In this document: positions 17,612-27,406 of the stretch, in pieces
Layout of the letters: each line of letters opens with the position of its first letter
Numbering within the stretch: the first letter of the stretch is position 1
Source of the DNA: Acinetobacter terrestris
Lineage (GTDB): Bacteria; Pseudomonadota; Gammaproteobacteria; Pseudomonadales; Moraxellaceae
Direction: 5' to 3'
NCBI RefSeq assembly: GCF_004331155.1
Contig: NZ_SJNZ01000008.1
Coordinates: 53,372-117,371 of the forward strand
Length of the DNA stretch: 64,000 nucleotides
The notes under the pieces: generated by a model
What the model was told of the DNA's origin: nothing
What the model saw: the letters and a program-made list of their open reading frames with translations, nothing else
Database searches by the model: none
Position numbers and translations under genes: made by a program

Positions 17612-19600
17612 TTACCTATTTTGAATTTTTTTAAACTTTAAAAAAATATCCTTCCACGTTTCTTTTGAAGTTTCGGCTGGAAAATTCATCTGGCTTTGAA
17701 TGTATAAAATCACATCTTCAGCAGAAACGAGTGGAATATTCATACTTGTAGTGTTTTTAATATTATATACCGCATATTCTACAAGTGTCACATACACTAA
17801 GGTATCAATATCTAAATTTTTATCTCGTCTCTCACACCGGAATTTATCTTGTGTTAACCCCCAGCCTGCATAAAAAGGCAGACCATAACAATAAACCTTT
17901 AATCCTCTTAACAATGCCTCAAAACCGCTTAATGAAGTAATGGTATGCACCTCATCGCAAATTTCAAAACATTCTAAAATTGAAGCGTCCAATTCAATCT
18001 GATTGGCAAACTGCAACACGACCTGCTCTTCAATTTTCCCCACTCTAAGACCAGCATGAACATCAGGATGAGGCTTGTAAACAATATATGCCTCTGGATT
18101 ATTGGTTCTAACCTCTTTAAGTAAAGCCAGGTTAGTCTTTATTTCGACTCCCCCCAACTGTACTGACATATCATCTTCAACCTGACCAATGACCAATAAA
18201 TTTTTTTGATCTTCCGAGGGTTTAATTAATTTTTTTGCTACACCTACATTGTATTTGGAAATATTGAGTTCAACCAATAAATCACGCAGCTTCTGGGCGC
18301 GCTCATATTGGGTATAAGTTAATTCTCTAGTTTTTAATAAATTTTCTATTTTAGAGGGTTGTGTTGCATCGTAATAAATACCCACATCATCAAACACTAA
18401 AGAACAGGGACGGATCAGCGAGGCACCCAGACCAATCGAACGAATAAAACCATCCTCGACTGTTATCACATTTTTATAGCCTTTATCTTTTAGCAGTTTT
18501 GCTTTTTTCCCCCAAGCCAAAATATGATCATTCTGATTGGGTTTGAAGAATTTTTTAAAATTAATTTCAACTTTTGGAAAAGCCAAGAAGTCTCTTATAA
18601 ATTTCCTCTTCCAGGCACTAAAACCATAGGCGCTAAGCTTCAAGGGTAAAGTGGCTTGTACTTCAATATTCGGTATAAGTAAGGCAATAATCTCTTCTAG
18701 CTCACAGCGTTTATGGGTGACTGGTGACACATAACGCGCATATTTTAGATAGGCGCAGGCAAAAAGATGCTCTAAGGAACGATTAACTCCTCTGCGCCCC
18801 TGAAGAATCTCTAAAGGAGCAAACTTATCATTGGTTAGCCCCCAACCTGCATACCAGGGAACACCAAAGCAATGAACCTTTTTGTCACACATTAAAGCTT
18901 CAAAGCCCAATTGAGAACTTACAACATAAACTTCATCAATTAGTGAAAGCAGATCAATAGGATTATAATTTTCAATTAAAATTTTTATATTTGAATGATT
19001 TAAATCAGCTGTTGAAAAATGCCCCTTTGATTTTCCTGCAATCACATCTGGATGGATCTTTACCCAAACTATTGCATCTGGATGATCAAGACATGCTTGT
19101 TTAAGCATTTGTTTAAATATTTCAGGAGTTGCACCCGCATATTTAATCGATTGATCACCAAAAGTTTGATCGACAACCAATATATTTTTTGCTGTTTTTG
19201 AAAACAGAGAAGGATCAAGTTTTTTGAATTGTTGATTATATTTAGTGATTTTATGGTGCAGAATGGCCTGAATCGCAGATGTAGCCCGCAGATTTAATTC
19301 TTGATTTTCGAGTTGAAGAATCAGTTGTTCCAAGTCAGATGACTGTAAGGCATCAAAATAAATTCCGGTTTCATCGACCACAAGGGAAAGAGGGGCATAG
19401 CCATCCTTGCCTAAACCGAGAGAACGGATAAAACCATCTTCTAGACACAAAGCTTTTAAACCTTTTTTTTCGGCAAGCGCTTGGGCTTTAAAGAAGCTTT
19501 TTTTACGGCCCCAGCCCAATATCACATGCCTAATTCTCTCTTGAAGAAAGGTGTTCAAAAAGAGGATTTTATAAATACCTCTTTTTCTTTTAAATATCAT
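17612..19600 (-). CDS. kpsC: Capsule Kdo transferase KpsC (two catalytic modules)
   Basis: The 662-residue protein contains two tandem copies of the Capsule_synth module. Each has its own EDGFIRS motif (EDGFIRSLGLG near residue 55 and EDGFIRSIGLG near residue 385), a following D(E/D)xGIYxDA segment, a KxHPDVxAG motif and a GFEAL...YCYGxPxYAGWGLT-type segment. KpsC extends the Kdo linker with alternating beta-2,4 and beta-2,7 linkages after KpsS. The length and repeat match the family. It overlaps the upstream glycosyltransferase gene by four bases, which indicates translational coupling. Confidence 0.93.
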   Translation of the reverse strand: MIFKRKRGIYKILFLNTFLQERIRHVILGWGRKKSFFKAQALAEKKGLKALCLEDGFIRSLGLGKDGYAPLSLVVDETGIYFDALQSSDLEQLILQLENQELNLRATSAIQAILHHKITKYNQQFKKLDPSLFSKTAKNILVVDQTFGDQSIKYAGATPEIFKQMLKQACLDHPDAIVWVKIHPDVIAGKSKGHFSTADLNHSNIKILIENYNPIDLLSLIDEVYVVSSQLGFEALMCDKKVHCFGVPWYAGWGLTNDKFAPLEILQGRRGVNRSLEHLFACAYLKYARYVSPVTHKRCELEEIIALLIPNIEVQATLPLKLSAYGFSAWKRKFIRDFLAFPKVEINFKKFFKPNQNDHILAWGKKAKLLKDKGYKNVITVEDGFIRSIGLGASLIRPCSLVFDDVGIYYDATQPSKIENLLKTRELTYTQYERAQKLRDLLVELNISKYNVGVAKKLIKPSEDQKNLLVIGQVEDDMSVQLGGVEIKTNLALLKEVRTNNPEAYIVYKPHPDVHAGLRVGKIEEQVVLQFANQIELDASILECFEICDEVHTITSLSGFEALLRGLKVYCYGLPFYAGWGLTQDKFRCERRDKNLDIDTLVYVTLVEYAVYNIKNTTSMNIPLVSAEDVILYIQSQMNFPAETSKETWKDIFLKFKKIQNR

Positions 19601-21894
19601 TCAAAAAAAACCCTTAGTCTACGAAGATTAGAGTTTTTCGCATCCTTAAAAAAATCATAAGGTTTGTACCTCAACTTATTTAGCTTGCGCTTAAATTTTT
19701 CTACTGGATTTTTTTGTTTATTAGCCTCTGTAAAAGAACTATTTTGGTTTAACAAAGAATCAGGAGTAGATATTTTCCTAGTACATTCAGGCGAAGATGT
19801 TTTTTGCTTGCCTCCTGATATTTTTGAACTTTGTTGTAGAATATCGAGACCAAATCGTTCAAACAACGGAGAATTAGTTGACAAGAAATCTTTAGGTTCA
19901 CGTAAATATGTCATAATTTGTTTATTATTAATTTTAAGATCATAAAAATTGATTTTTTTTGTAATTGTTCGCTTGGAGCTATCTGATTCAATACGTTGTG
20001 AAGTTGTAACATCACCAAAGGAGTAAAAATTATTAACTAAGAAATCTATAAACGTATAAGCTTTGTTTTGATCAAACTTAAAATCACTACTAATAATTTT
20101 TTTTGCTAATAAATTTAATTTCTGGTCATCCTTATATTCATACTTCAATACTTTATAATTTAGATTATCGTGTTCATAAAATGCATTACCAAATATATAA
20201 CATGGTTTAGACATCATCATACTATACATGCCAACTCCTGAATTAATTAAAGCTGATGCCTCACAAGCTTCAAGAAGATCTAAGAAATGTGTATCATCAT
20301 TTACAATTTTTGCATTGCAAAAATTTAGATTCCCCACTTCAAGAGGGTGTTTTTTAACCAGAGTAACCCAACCATAGGTTTTTAATACTCCCGCCAATCT
20401 ATCAATTATATTAATAAAGTTATCAAACCCCTCAATATCGCCAGAAAAATATTTAATTACTGTGTCTGATGGTCTTTGGAGTGGAACGAATAATATTTTT
20501 TGGTTTGAAATATTTAATTTATTCCTCAGCCCTTCACCACCTAATCTCACCCCTTGTATCTCAAGAGCATCTGAATGATTCAAACAGTTATTTATATAAC
20601 ACTTAATATCATTAATTTTTTTATTAGAGAGAATACCATCAAATTTAATTTTGTAACTTTTTGAATCTGAATTGAATCCACAAGGATCAAAAAACCAACT
20701 ATTAGGTAAAGCGCCTCTTTCAAAAACCAAATATGGGAAATTATTCTGTCTACACCAATTATAAATTTTTAATCGCGATTCATTACCATAAGGATTAGGA
20801 AATAAAATCAATCTAATATTATTCAAACGAAGCATTTCAAAAAAATTATCGTTTACTTCGTAAGTAAAATTATTAACACAATCATATTCACTTACACAAT
20901 GCACATTACCAAGATGTGGAAAAACATCTCTTAAACAATTGAATGCATTTGTATTTTTCTTACCAAAAAAAAGCACATTTGAATACAGATTATCAGATTT
21001 AACTAAAGGTTGAGGATGTAATCTATCTTTATCAAATTTTGTAAATGCATTAAAAATTCGCTTTCTATTTTCAATTAATTTTTTGGTATCATAAAATGAA
21101 TTTTTTTTAGGTCTTGGATGCCATAAATGGAATATTATTATATTCATCATTAATGCGGGCCTACCGAGGATAGATAATTGACTTCTAAATCCGGAATACT
21201 CATATGAAACCCAGTTTTTTGTATCCTTTAGATAGTTGTCAGCTCTTGGAATAACATTATCTTCAATCATTAATCTATGATACAGATCAAAATCTTCATA
21301 GCCATGACCATTAAATTCAGGATTATGGCCTCCAATCGAAAGGTAGTGAAATCTATCCACAATCATCACAGATGAACAAGCTGCAAAACTTTCAATATTG
21401 TCTTTATTCCCTTTTAAATATTGTAGATAAATTTTATGATATTTATCATCATCCTCTTTTAACGTATTGAACTCCCTTGTACCTTCTTCAGAAAGATACA
21501 AACAAGGAATCGCTAATACCTTAGATTTGCTATCACTTACTCCCCAATTTTTAATAAGATTTAATAGATTATCCCAAAAACTTGGAGCCATACGTAAATC
21601 AACATCCAAAAAAGTTATAACTTTTCCCTCTGCATTTTCTACTCCAAAATCACGACATCCGCCTAAAGAAAAAGGTTTACCTCTTGTATCTTCAAATAAG
21701 TATCTAATATTATTTTCTTTACAGATTTTCTTACATGATTCTGAATAATTCAGCGATGATCCCGAGTCCACCACCAAAAATTCAATATCATTATGGTTAG
21801 GCAAAATTTCACATAAATTCTTTAATCTAATAAATAAATAATCAGAAATATTATTTTCACAACGAAATGGAATTATTACAGATAGCTTAAACAT
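19597..21894 (-). CDS. Two-domain capsule glycosyltransferase (GT2 plus Capsule_synth-like)
   Basis: The 765-residue protein joins two domains. Residues 1 to about 270 are a GT-A family 2 transferase: start FKLSVIIPFRCENN, metal site DVD at 97-99, and the galactosyltransferase-like GGHNPEFNGHGYEDFDL at 188-203. Residues about 330-640 resemble a KpsS/KpsC-type domain: FERGALPNSWFFD, KKHPLEVGN, and SALINSGVGMYSMMMSKPC. A Ser/Lys-rich tail of about 100 residues ends the protein. As the only dedicated glycosyltransferase in this operon it is likely the polymerase for the capsule backbone; that is inference. Base composition is clearly lower in GC than kpsD or kpsE, suggesting serotype-specific acquired DNA. 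Confidence 0.75.
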   Translation of the reverse strand: MFKLSVIIPFRCENNISDYLFIRLKNLCEILPNHNDIEFLVVDSGSSLNYSESCKKICKENNIRYLFEDTRGKPFSLGGCRDFGVENAEGKVITFLDVDLRMAPSFWDNLLNLIKNWGVSDSKSKVLAIPCLYLSEEGTREFNTLKEDDDKYHKIYLQYLKGNKDNIESFAACSSVMIVDRFHYLSIGGHNPEFNGHGYEDFDLYHRLMIEDNVIPRADNYLKDTKNWVSYEYSGFRSQLSILGRPALMMNIIIFHLWHPRPKKNSFYDTKKLIENRKRIFNAFTKFDKDRLHPQPLVKSDNLYSNVLFFGKKNTNAFNCLRDVFPHLGNVHCVSEYDCVNNFTYEVNDNFFEMLRLNNIRLILFPNPYGNESRLKIYNWCRQNNFPYLVFERGALPNSWFFDPCGFNSDSKSYKIKFDGILSNKKINDIKCYINNCLNHSDALEIQGVRLGGEGLRNKLNISNQKILFVPLQRPSDTVIKYFSGDIEGFDNFINIIDRLAGVLKTYGWVTLVKKHPLEVGNLNFCNAKIVNDDTHFLDLLEACEASALINSGVGMYSMMMSKPCYIFGNAFYEHDNLNYKVLKYEYKDDQKLNLLAKKIISSDFKFDQNKAYTFIDFLVNNFYSFGDVTTSQRIESDSSKRTITKKINFYDLKINNKQIMTYLREPKDFLSTNSPLFERFGLDILQQSSKISGGKQKTSSPECTRKISTPDSLLNQNSSFTEANKQKNPVEKFKRKLNKLRYKPYDFFKDAKNSNLRRLRVFFE

Positions 21895-21913
21895 TCAAAA
21901 AACCTTCAAAAAA

Positions 21914-22624
21914 TTATTTAGAAATTTTTAAATTATTTCGAGATATAATTAAAAAATTATGAATTTTAAAAACATTTTCAACATTTTTAAAATAAAAACC
22001 ATGCTTATCATCTTCAATCTTATTTAGATAAAATAATATTTTCTTAAAATCAATTTTTTTAAAAAAATCTAAATTTAGTTTATCCATTGGATAATCACCA
22101 CAAGCATAGTAGATAGCTGAATTAACTTCTTTATTTTTTATAAACAAATCAATATCAACCCATTCATTTCGAACTCTATCAAGAGTAACCTTCAAATCCT
22201 TCCAAGCTGATTCATATGATAATTCAAAATTTATTTGAGGATTCGATACTATAATATTGGTATCAAAAAACAAACCATAGTTCAAAGCTGCGTACCCTGC
22301 CATAGAACTACCAAAAAATGTTACATGACTAGCCCCATATTTATCAATAAATGGTTTAAGCATTTTTTTGTAGGATTCACCTTTGTCTTTCTCGAGATAA
22401 TATGTATTCAAAGGATCTTTAATAAATAGTAAACTACACTTTTGCTCGGAAACTAGTGATTTTAGAAAAAAATAACGCTCTCCAAAATTGTGGGTACTCA
22501 TTGCAATAATTAAGGATTTATTTAAATTTTCCTCTATATTATAAGGGATATATATATACTTTTTATTCTCAAAAAGAGCTTCATGCTTTTGAACAATTAA
22601 GTTCAATTCTTCATCTGATATCAT
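21914..22624 (-). CDS. Alpha/beta-hydrolase-like protein of the kps operon
   Basis: The 236-residue protein has no signal peptide. The segment SHVTFFGSSMAGYAALNYG resembles the nucleophile elbow of alpha/beta hydrolases (G-x-S-M-x-G), and a late His lies in DDKHGFYF. I do not recognise a characterised homologue. It lies between kpsD and the two-domain glycosyltransferase, seven bases after kpsD, and shares the low GC content of the glycosyltransferase. An esterase, deacylase or polymer-processing role is possible but unproven. The ATG at 22624 follows AGG at good spacing; an earlier in-frame start would overlap kpsD. Confidence 0.6.
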   Translation of the reverse strand: MISDEELNLIVQKHEALFENKKYIYIPYNIEENLNKSLIIAMSTHNFGERYFFLKSLVSEQKCSLLFIKDPLNTYYLEKDKGESYKKMLKPFIDKYGASHVTFFGSSMAGYAALNYGLFFDTNIIVSNPQINFELSYESAWKDLKVTLDRVRNEWVDIDLFIKNKEVNSAIYYACGDYPMDKLNLDFFKKIDFKKILFYLNKIEDDKHGFYFKNVENVFKIHNFLIISRNNLKISK

Positions 22625-22631
22625 AAAAAAC

Positions 22632-24317
22632 CTACAAATCCAAAGCAACTTTTGCCGCTACCGCAATTTGGTAAAGTACTTGAGTAATACCACGAGTTAG
22701 CTCAATACCTTTAGTCTGAGCTTTAGGTAAAACTAAAATTTCATCACCCTGCTTAATTTTTTCACCTTTACGTACAAGTTCAGCTTTACCATTTTGACGA
22801 ATCACAATCACTTTGGATTTATTCGATTTTTGGCTAAAACCACCGACTTGTTCAATATAATTCTTGGCACTTAAGCCATTTCTATATTCAATACCATTTG
22901 GGAAAGCAACTTCACCGTGTACCATAATCACAGATGTTTTCTCTGGAATATGTAAAATATCACCTTGTTCCAATATCACATCTTGGAAAGTATCTGGATT
23001 GAGTACCACTTGCCCTTTAGGCTCTACCTGACGCGCTTTTACGATAAACTGCTTCACCAATTCTGCATCGCGTAAACGCAAAGCTGCTTCTTCCTGCGTG
23101 CTTGAGCGGGCATTGAATGTGGTTTCTTCTAACTTATCTAAAGCAACATTCAACATTTCTTTTTGCCGCTTGGCTACAGAAGGACGGAACAATTGTAAAG
23201 ATTCCACTTCCGCTAAGGCATTTGGTTGCAGCTGCGTTAATACATCACTCAGTTTGGCGCCATAAGGCAGTACAATAGCGTGGGCACCATTATGTGCACC
23301 ATTAACACGCACTTGAATGGTACCCGCATAGCGGTCAGCCGTAACAGTAACAATATCGCCATCTTCCACCATTACATTATGCGCTTGGTTCAGCGAGTAA
23401 TATTCACTTCTATACTCTGCACCTTGTCGACGCTGAATACTGACATTGGTTGCCCCTGGCTTAAGCTTGGCAAATGCCAATGCTTGTGCCAGCGTGACTG
23501 CAGGCGAGTTAAACTCGAAATCATTCTGGTTATAGACTTCACCCGACACATTAAAGGTATGAGTGCGCTGTCCTACAACAATTACATCCCCATCTCGAAA
23601 AGAGAAAGGACGAATTTGGCCTTGTAACAGGAATTCATATAAGTCGACCTGCTGAATTGTTTGACCATTTCGCATGACTTTAATATCAATATAACTGCCA
23701 CGCTCTGGATCTACCCCACCCGCACGATCCAAGTAAGCAATGACACTATCATTCGCCACACCACCATAATTACCAGGCTGATTCACAAAACCAGTGACCA
23801 TCACTTTTACTGGCTGAGCTTGCTCAAGGGCTGCATACACGCCGACATTAGACACATAAATACGTCGTACCTGCGCTTCAACCACCGATTGCAGATTGCC
23901 ATTGCGAACACCCGCCACTTTGACCGGTCCGACATTCGGAATAAAAATATTGCCTTGTGGATCGACTGTTTGGGTGCCATTAAACTGATAGGCGCCCCAT
24001 AGGCGTAAATTAATATTATCGCCTGGATTAATTTGATAACTACTATTGAAAGTCGATCCCGCCGTTGACGCAAATGCCCCTTTAAAAAGCTGCGAACCAA
24101 ACATTTTATTTTGAGTAGGATATTTCATTGAGCTGCTTGGAGACAGCTCAACCACTGACTGGCTATTGAGCAGTGTGGCATTATTCGTACTTGCTGTATC
24201 CAAATTTCCGCCATTCAAGGTCTGAGACACTTCGGTTGGCAGCAGACTTGAATCGAATGCATAAGTTTCCGTCGCACACGCCAATGATAAAACTGATAAT
24301 AAAGCAATTTTTTTCAT
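22632..24317 (-). CDS. kpsD: Capsule export outer-membrane/periplasmic protein KpsD-like
   Basis: The 561-residue protein has a signal peptide (MKKIALLSVLSLACATETYA), a polysaccharide export domain (SSYQINPGDNINLRLWGAYQ, then VDPQGNIFIPNVGPVKVAG), and several SLBB segments (VMVTGFVNQPGNYGG, FNVSGEVYNQNDFEF, VIMVHGEVAFPNGIEY). KpsD belongs to the outer-membrane polysaccharide exporter family and works with KpsE to carry the polymer across the periplasm and outer membrane. No lipobox is obvious, as in E. coli KpsD. It starts three bases after kpsE ends. Confidence 0.92.
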   Translation of the reverse strand: MKKIALLSVLSLACATETYAFDSSLLPTEVSQTLNGGNLDTASTNNATLLNSQSVVELSPSSSMKYPTQNKMFGSQLFKGAFASTAGSTFNSSYQINPGDNINLRLWGAYQFNGTQTVDPQGNIFIPNVGPVKVAGVRNGNLQSVVEAQVRRIYVSNVGVYAALEQAQPVKVMVTGFVNQPGNYGGVANDSVIAYLDRAGGVDPERGSYIDIKVMRNGQTIQQVDLYEFLLQGQIRPFSFRDGDVIVVGQRTHTFNVSGEVYNQNDFEFNSPAVTLAQALAFAKLKPGATNVSIQRRQGAEYRSEYYSLNQAHNVMVEDGDIVTVTADRYAGTIQVRVNGAHNGAHAIVLPYGAKLSDVLTQLQPNALAEVESLQLFRPSVAKRQKEMLNVALDKLEETTFNARSSTQEEAALRLRDAELVKQFIVKARQVEPKGQVVLNPDTFQDVILEQGDILHIPEKTSVIMVHGEVAFPNGIEYRNGLSAKNYIEQVGGFSQKSNKSKVIVIRQNGKAELVRKGEKIKQGDEILVLPKAQTKGIELTRGITQVLYQIAVAAKVALDL

Positions 24318-24320
24318 AAT

Positions 24321-25418
24321 TTATTCTCTGTGCTCACGGATAATTGAATGGATCAGTAATCCAATACCAAAAATAATGTTCAATAAAAGAAATGAGGTAA
24401 TACTGATATAAATTTTACGCGGATATAAAGCATCCTGGGCTAAACGAGGTGTGGCAATCACCACCAACTTTTTCAGCTTACGTGAAGCTTCTAAACGTGC
24501 CTTTTCAAGAGAGACCAGGGAAATTTTATAAAGATCGGCTGCAAATTCAACTTGTGCTTTGAGTGCTTCAAAATCTGCAACATTTTTATTGAGCTTCAAA
24601 TTGTTCGGGGAAGTCAGTTTTGAACTTTCAGTATTAATTTGCTGTTGTAATGCTGCAATTTGACTACGTAAGGCCACTACTTGAGGGGCTTCAGGGGTCA
24701 AGTAACTGAGTAGAGCCCGTTCTTCGGTTTTCATTTGCGCTAGACTGCTTTGCAAGCCTGCAATCAGGGTAGCGACAGCTTTGGCTTGTAATTCAGGATC
24801 GAAAATTTCATTTTCATTTTGATACTGGAGTACCGCCTGACGTGCCTCATCCAACTGTGCAGTAGCTTCCGTATACTGTTTCTGCGCAAATACCTGTTGC
24901 TCTTGTGCGATGGTCTGTGAAATTTCATTAATAAATTGATCACTTTGCTTCAACACTTCTTGATTGAGCTTAAGCGAGAACTGTGGCGAGAAACCTTGCG
25001 CATGCACATGCAACATCATGGTTTGCTCATCAAGCTCGACTTTAATCATTTTATTAAAGTATTCGACCAAGTCTTCCACCGAAGCATCTTTAGAAAGTGC
25101 AAATATCGGATCATTAACCGATGAAAATTCCTGACGCAAATGCAACGTTTGATCTAACTGCTCAATCATATCGCGAGAGCCAATATACTCTTTGAGAATC
25201 TGGGAATCCTCACGGCTAGTATTGGGCACTCCCAACAAAGCGCCTAGTCCTGCAGTATCGGCAACTGGGGTATCAGCCACCTGCTTCACCAACAAGATGG
25301 AAGAAGATTCATAACGATCTTTAGCAAAGGCAAAAAGATAAAATATAATGATCAATACGGGAACTAGAACACAGCAGGTATAGGCGATCCAAAGTCGCTT
25401 ATTTATTTTAGCTTGCAT
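24321..25418 (-). CDS. kpsE: Capsule export inner-membrane protein KpsE
   Basis: The 365-residue protein has the polysaccharide co-polymerase layout of KpsE/CtrB: a membrane segment at about 10-30, the RYESSSILLVKQ motif, a long periplasmic coiled coil (about 170-300, rich in Gln, Glu and Ala), and a second membrane segment close to the C-terminus after ATPRLAQDALYPRKIYI. It bridges the KpsMT transporter to KpsD. It overlaps kpsT by 11 bases, so translation is coupled. Confidence 0.92.
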   Translation of the reverse strand: MQAKINKRLWIAYTCCVLVPVLIIIFYLFAFAKDRYESSSILLVKQVADTPVADTAGLGALLGVPNTSREDSQILKEYIGSRDMIEQLDQTLHLRQEFSSVNDPIFALSKDASVEDLVEYFNKMIKVELDEQTMMLHVHAQGFSPQFSLKLNQEVLKQSDQFINEISQTIAQEQQVFAQKQYTEATAQLDEARQAVLQYQNENEIFDPELQAKAVATLIAGLQSSLAQMKTEERALLSYLTPEAPQVVALRSQIAALQQQINTESSKLTSPNNLKLNKNVADFEALKAQVEFAADLYKISLVSLEKARLEASRKLKKLVVIATPRLAQDALYPRKIYISITSFLLLNIIFGIGLLIHSIIREHRE

Positions 25419-26070
25419 ACGCTTTATATACCTCTACTGCATCTTGCACATTATCAAAATATTCTGCTTTGCCGTCTCTTACCAAGAAAGCGACATCACA
25501 ATTACGGGTTAAATCTTTTAAGTCGTGAGAAACCATAATAATATTTGAATTTTCTTTAAGTTCATCGAGCAGAGCCTGACTCTTTTTTCGAAAAGAAGCA
25601 TCCCCTACAGCACCCGCTTCATCGAGTAAATAATAATCAAAGTTAAAGGCCATACTTAAACCGAAACCAATCCGGCTACGCATACCACTTGAGTAACTTT
25701 TCATCGGCATATCAAAGTATTTACCAATTTCAGCAAACTCTTCAACAAAATTTACCACATGTTCAACTTCTTCAGCCTGACTCACATATAGTCGGGCCAC
25801 AAAACGTACATTTTGTCGGGCAGTTAAACTTCCCTGGAAGCCACCTGACAACGCCACTGGCCATGAAATTGTTTTATTGGTAATAACCTTGCCAGAATCG
25901 GCATAGTCAATCCCACCAATGACACGCAGCAAGGTACTCTTGCCTGCCCCATTTTTACCCAATAAAGCCACACTTTTATTCTCAGGTAAAATCGCATTTA
26001 AATCTTTAAAGACATAATGCCGACCTTTGGGTGTCGCATATGATTTTGTTAAATTTTTTAATTCAATCAT
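25408..26070 (-). CDS. kpsT: Capsule ABC transporter ATPase KpsT
   Basis: The 220-residue ATPase has Walker A GKNGAGKST at residues 38-46, the signature SYSSGMRSRIGFGLSMAF, Walker B YYLLDEAGAVGD and the switch HD pair in VSHDLKD. It powers export of the lipid-linked capsule through KpsM. The 220-residue length is typical of this group, without the C-terminal carbohydrate-binding domain of the Wzt class. It overlaps kpsM by four bases. Confidence 0.95.
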   Translation of the reverse strand: MIELKNLTKSYATPKGRHYVFKDLNAILPENKSVALLGKNGAGKSTLLRVIGGIDYADSGKVITNKTISWPVALSGGFQGSLTARQNVRFVARLYVSQAEEVEHVVNFVEEFAEIGKYFDMPMKSYSSGMRSRIGFGLSMAFNFDYYLLDEAGAVGDASFRKKSQALLDELKENSNIIMVSHDLKDLTRNCDVAFLVRDGKAEYFDNVQDAVEVYKAYAS

Positions 26071-26894
26071 TTTGATTTCACCATATGTCGCTCAAAGCGT
26101 TTATACAGTAATAGCCCAATAAATAAAGAAATAATCATCCAGATTATAAAGTAACTTAAACTAATTCCCGGTACTAAACTATAACTAGGGGCAACAGCAT
26201 GACGCATTAACTCAAAGATATGAATCAGGGGGTTATAAAGTAAATATTCGCGATATTCCACTGGAATAATATGAATGGAATATAAAATACCCGATAAAAA
26301 ATAAAGAATTAAAAAAAATACTGAAAGAAATTTATTTAATTCTTTTGAAAAATCGCCAATCACAACAAAAATAAGACTACACGCCATCATGAATATGAAT
26401 AATAGTGACCAGTAGCCCAAAAGCTGCGGAATCTGTTCAAAACTGATGCTATAGCCAAACCATACAAATGCTGCAGTAAAAGCGATATAAGCTGTGAATT
26501 TCAGCAGAAATTCGAGAATATTACGCGCGAGTAAAGCATCGATCGGTTTTACTGGGCGATAGCTAAATAGCCCTCGGTTGGACTCTGTTGCACTAATCGC
26601 AAGGGTGACCCCAGTTCTAAACATAAAGAATGGAATGATGCCATTGATCAAAAAAACAGCGTAATCCATACCGGGTAATGTTCTCTGCATGACTGTACCG
26701 AAAAGTACCACCATTATCCCAATAGTTAATAAAGGCTCTAGAAAAACCCATAAATATCCTAAACGATATTGACCAAAGCGGGTTTGTAATTCCCGAAGCA
26801 ATAATGCACGTATAGCTGCATGCATCACTTGCAAACCACCACGAGCTTTCAGTCGAGGGAGTTTTTTCAGTTGAGATTGTTCTGGAAATTCCAT
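26067..26894 (-). CDS. kpsM: Capsule ABC transporter permease KpsM
   Basis: The 275-residue protein has about six membrane helices and the ABC-2 permease pattern: IRALLLRELQTRFGQYRLGYLW near the N-terminus and LYNPLIHIFELMRHAV toward the end. With KpsT it moves the Kdo-linked capsule across the inner membrane. It is the first gene of the kps operon on this strand, so the promoter lies in the gap before it. Confidence 0.94.
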   Translation of the reverse strand: MEFPEQSQLKKLPRLKARGGLQVMHAAIRALLLRELQTRFGQYRLGYLWVFLEPLLTIGIMVVLFGTVMQRTLPGMDYAVFLINGIIPFFMFRTGVTLAISATESNRGLFSYRPVKPIDALLARNILEFLLKFTAYIAFTAAFVWFGYSISFEQIPQLLGYWSLLFIFMMACSLIFVVIGDFSKELNKFLSVFFLILYFLSGILYSIHIIPVEYREYLLYNPLIHIFELMRHAVAPSYSLVPGISLSYFIIWMIISLFIGLLLYKRFERHMVKSK

Positions 26895-27406
26895 GTATAT
26901 AAGCTTTTTATTAGTGAGTCATATTAAGTTAAATATGTGGATGACATCATACCGATATCCCTAATCTTTATAAAGTAGATTGTGAGTTAAGCTCAATAAT
27001 GGATCCGCCTATTCGACTAAAGATAAGTTTATTCTTTTAATACAACTGACAAGTCTATAAAGAAAGCATAAATTCCCGCCAGATCACCTGCATACGATGA
27101 TGTTTATTTCTTAGTGCTATATCGGCTCTTTAGTCATCTGAAATAGAAATAACGGTCTAAAATCCAAACAATTATCAACATTCTGCATAAGCTTGTCGTT
27201 ATTTATACATTTCAACTGTTTAAAGATTGTGCATAATCGCAGGCTTTTAAAATAAAGGCCTCTTTTCAAGCATTCTACGACTGTGTATAACAATGGGCAG
27301 TTTAGGGAAATCAATAAGCATAGGCAAATGACGTCAAAACACGTTAGACTATGCAGCAATCAATACAAGCAAAATGTCATTTGAGACAAAAAGAAGGTGA
27401 AGGTTG
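26895..27406. other. Divergent intergenic region between kpsM and ribB
   Basis: This 512-base AT-rich stretch separates the divergent kps and rib operons. It should contain both promoters. I see no FMN riboswitch core, no tRNA and no convincing small gene. Confidence 0.55.
26967..26996 (-). promoter_or_regulatory. Candidate promoter of the kps operon
   Basis: Reading the minus strand, TTGAGC (revcomp of 26991-26996) and TATAAA (revcomp of 26967-26972) are 18 bases apart, which would give a leader of roughly 65 bases before kpsM. This is a motif match only. Confidence 0.35.

Noticed and set aside
23280..24002. Two plus-strand frames of more than 110 codons opposite kpsD.
   Set aside because: They are antisense shadows of a well-supported gene.
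27003..27080. Two GGCGG-containing sites on the minus strand (27003-27010 and 27073-27080) resembling the ops element used by RfaH upstream of kps genes.
   Set aside because: Only five bases match the ops core, and both lie upstream of the best promoter candidate, so they would not be in the transcript.
27117..27359. An 80-codon minus-strand frame in the kpsM-ribB gap.
   Set aside because: Cysteine-rich low-quality translation, no clear start signals, and it occupies the expected ribB promoter.
26895..27406. FMN riboswitch before ribB.
   Set aside because: None of the conserved RFN core segments can be found in the leader.
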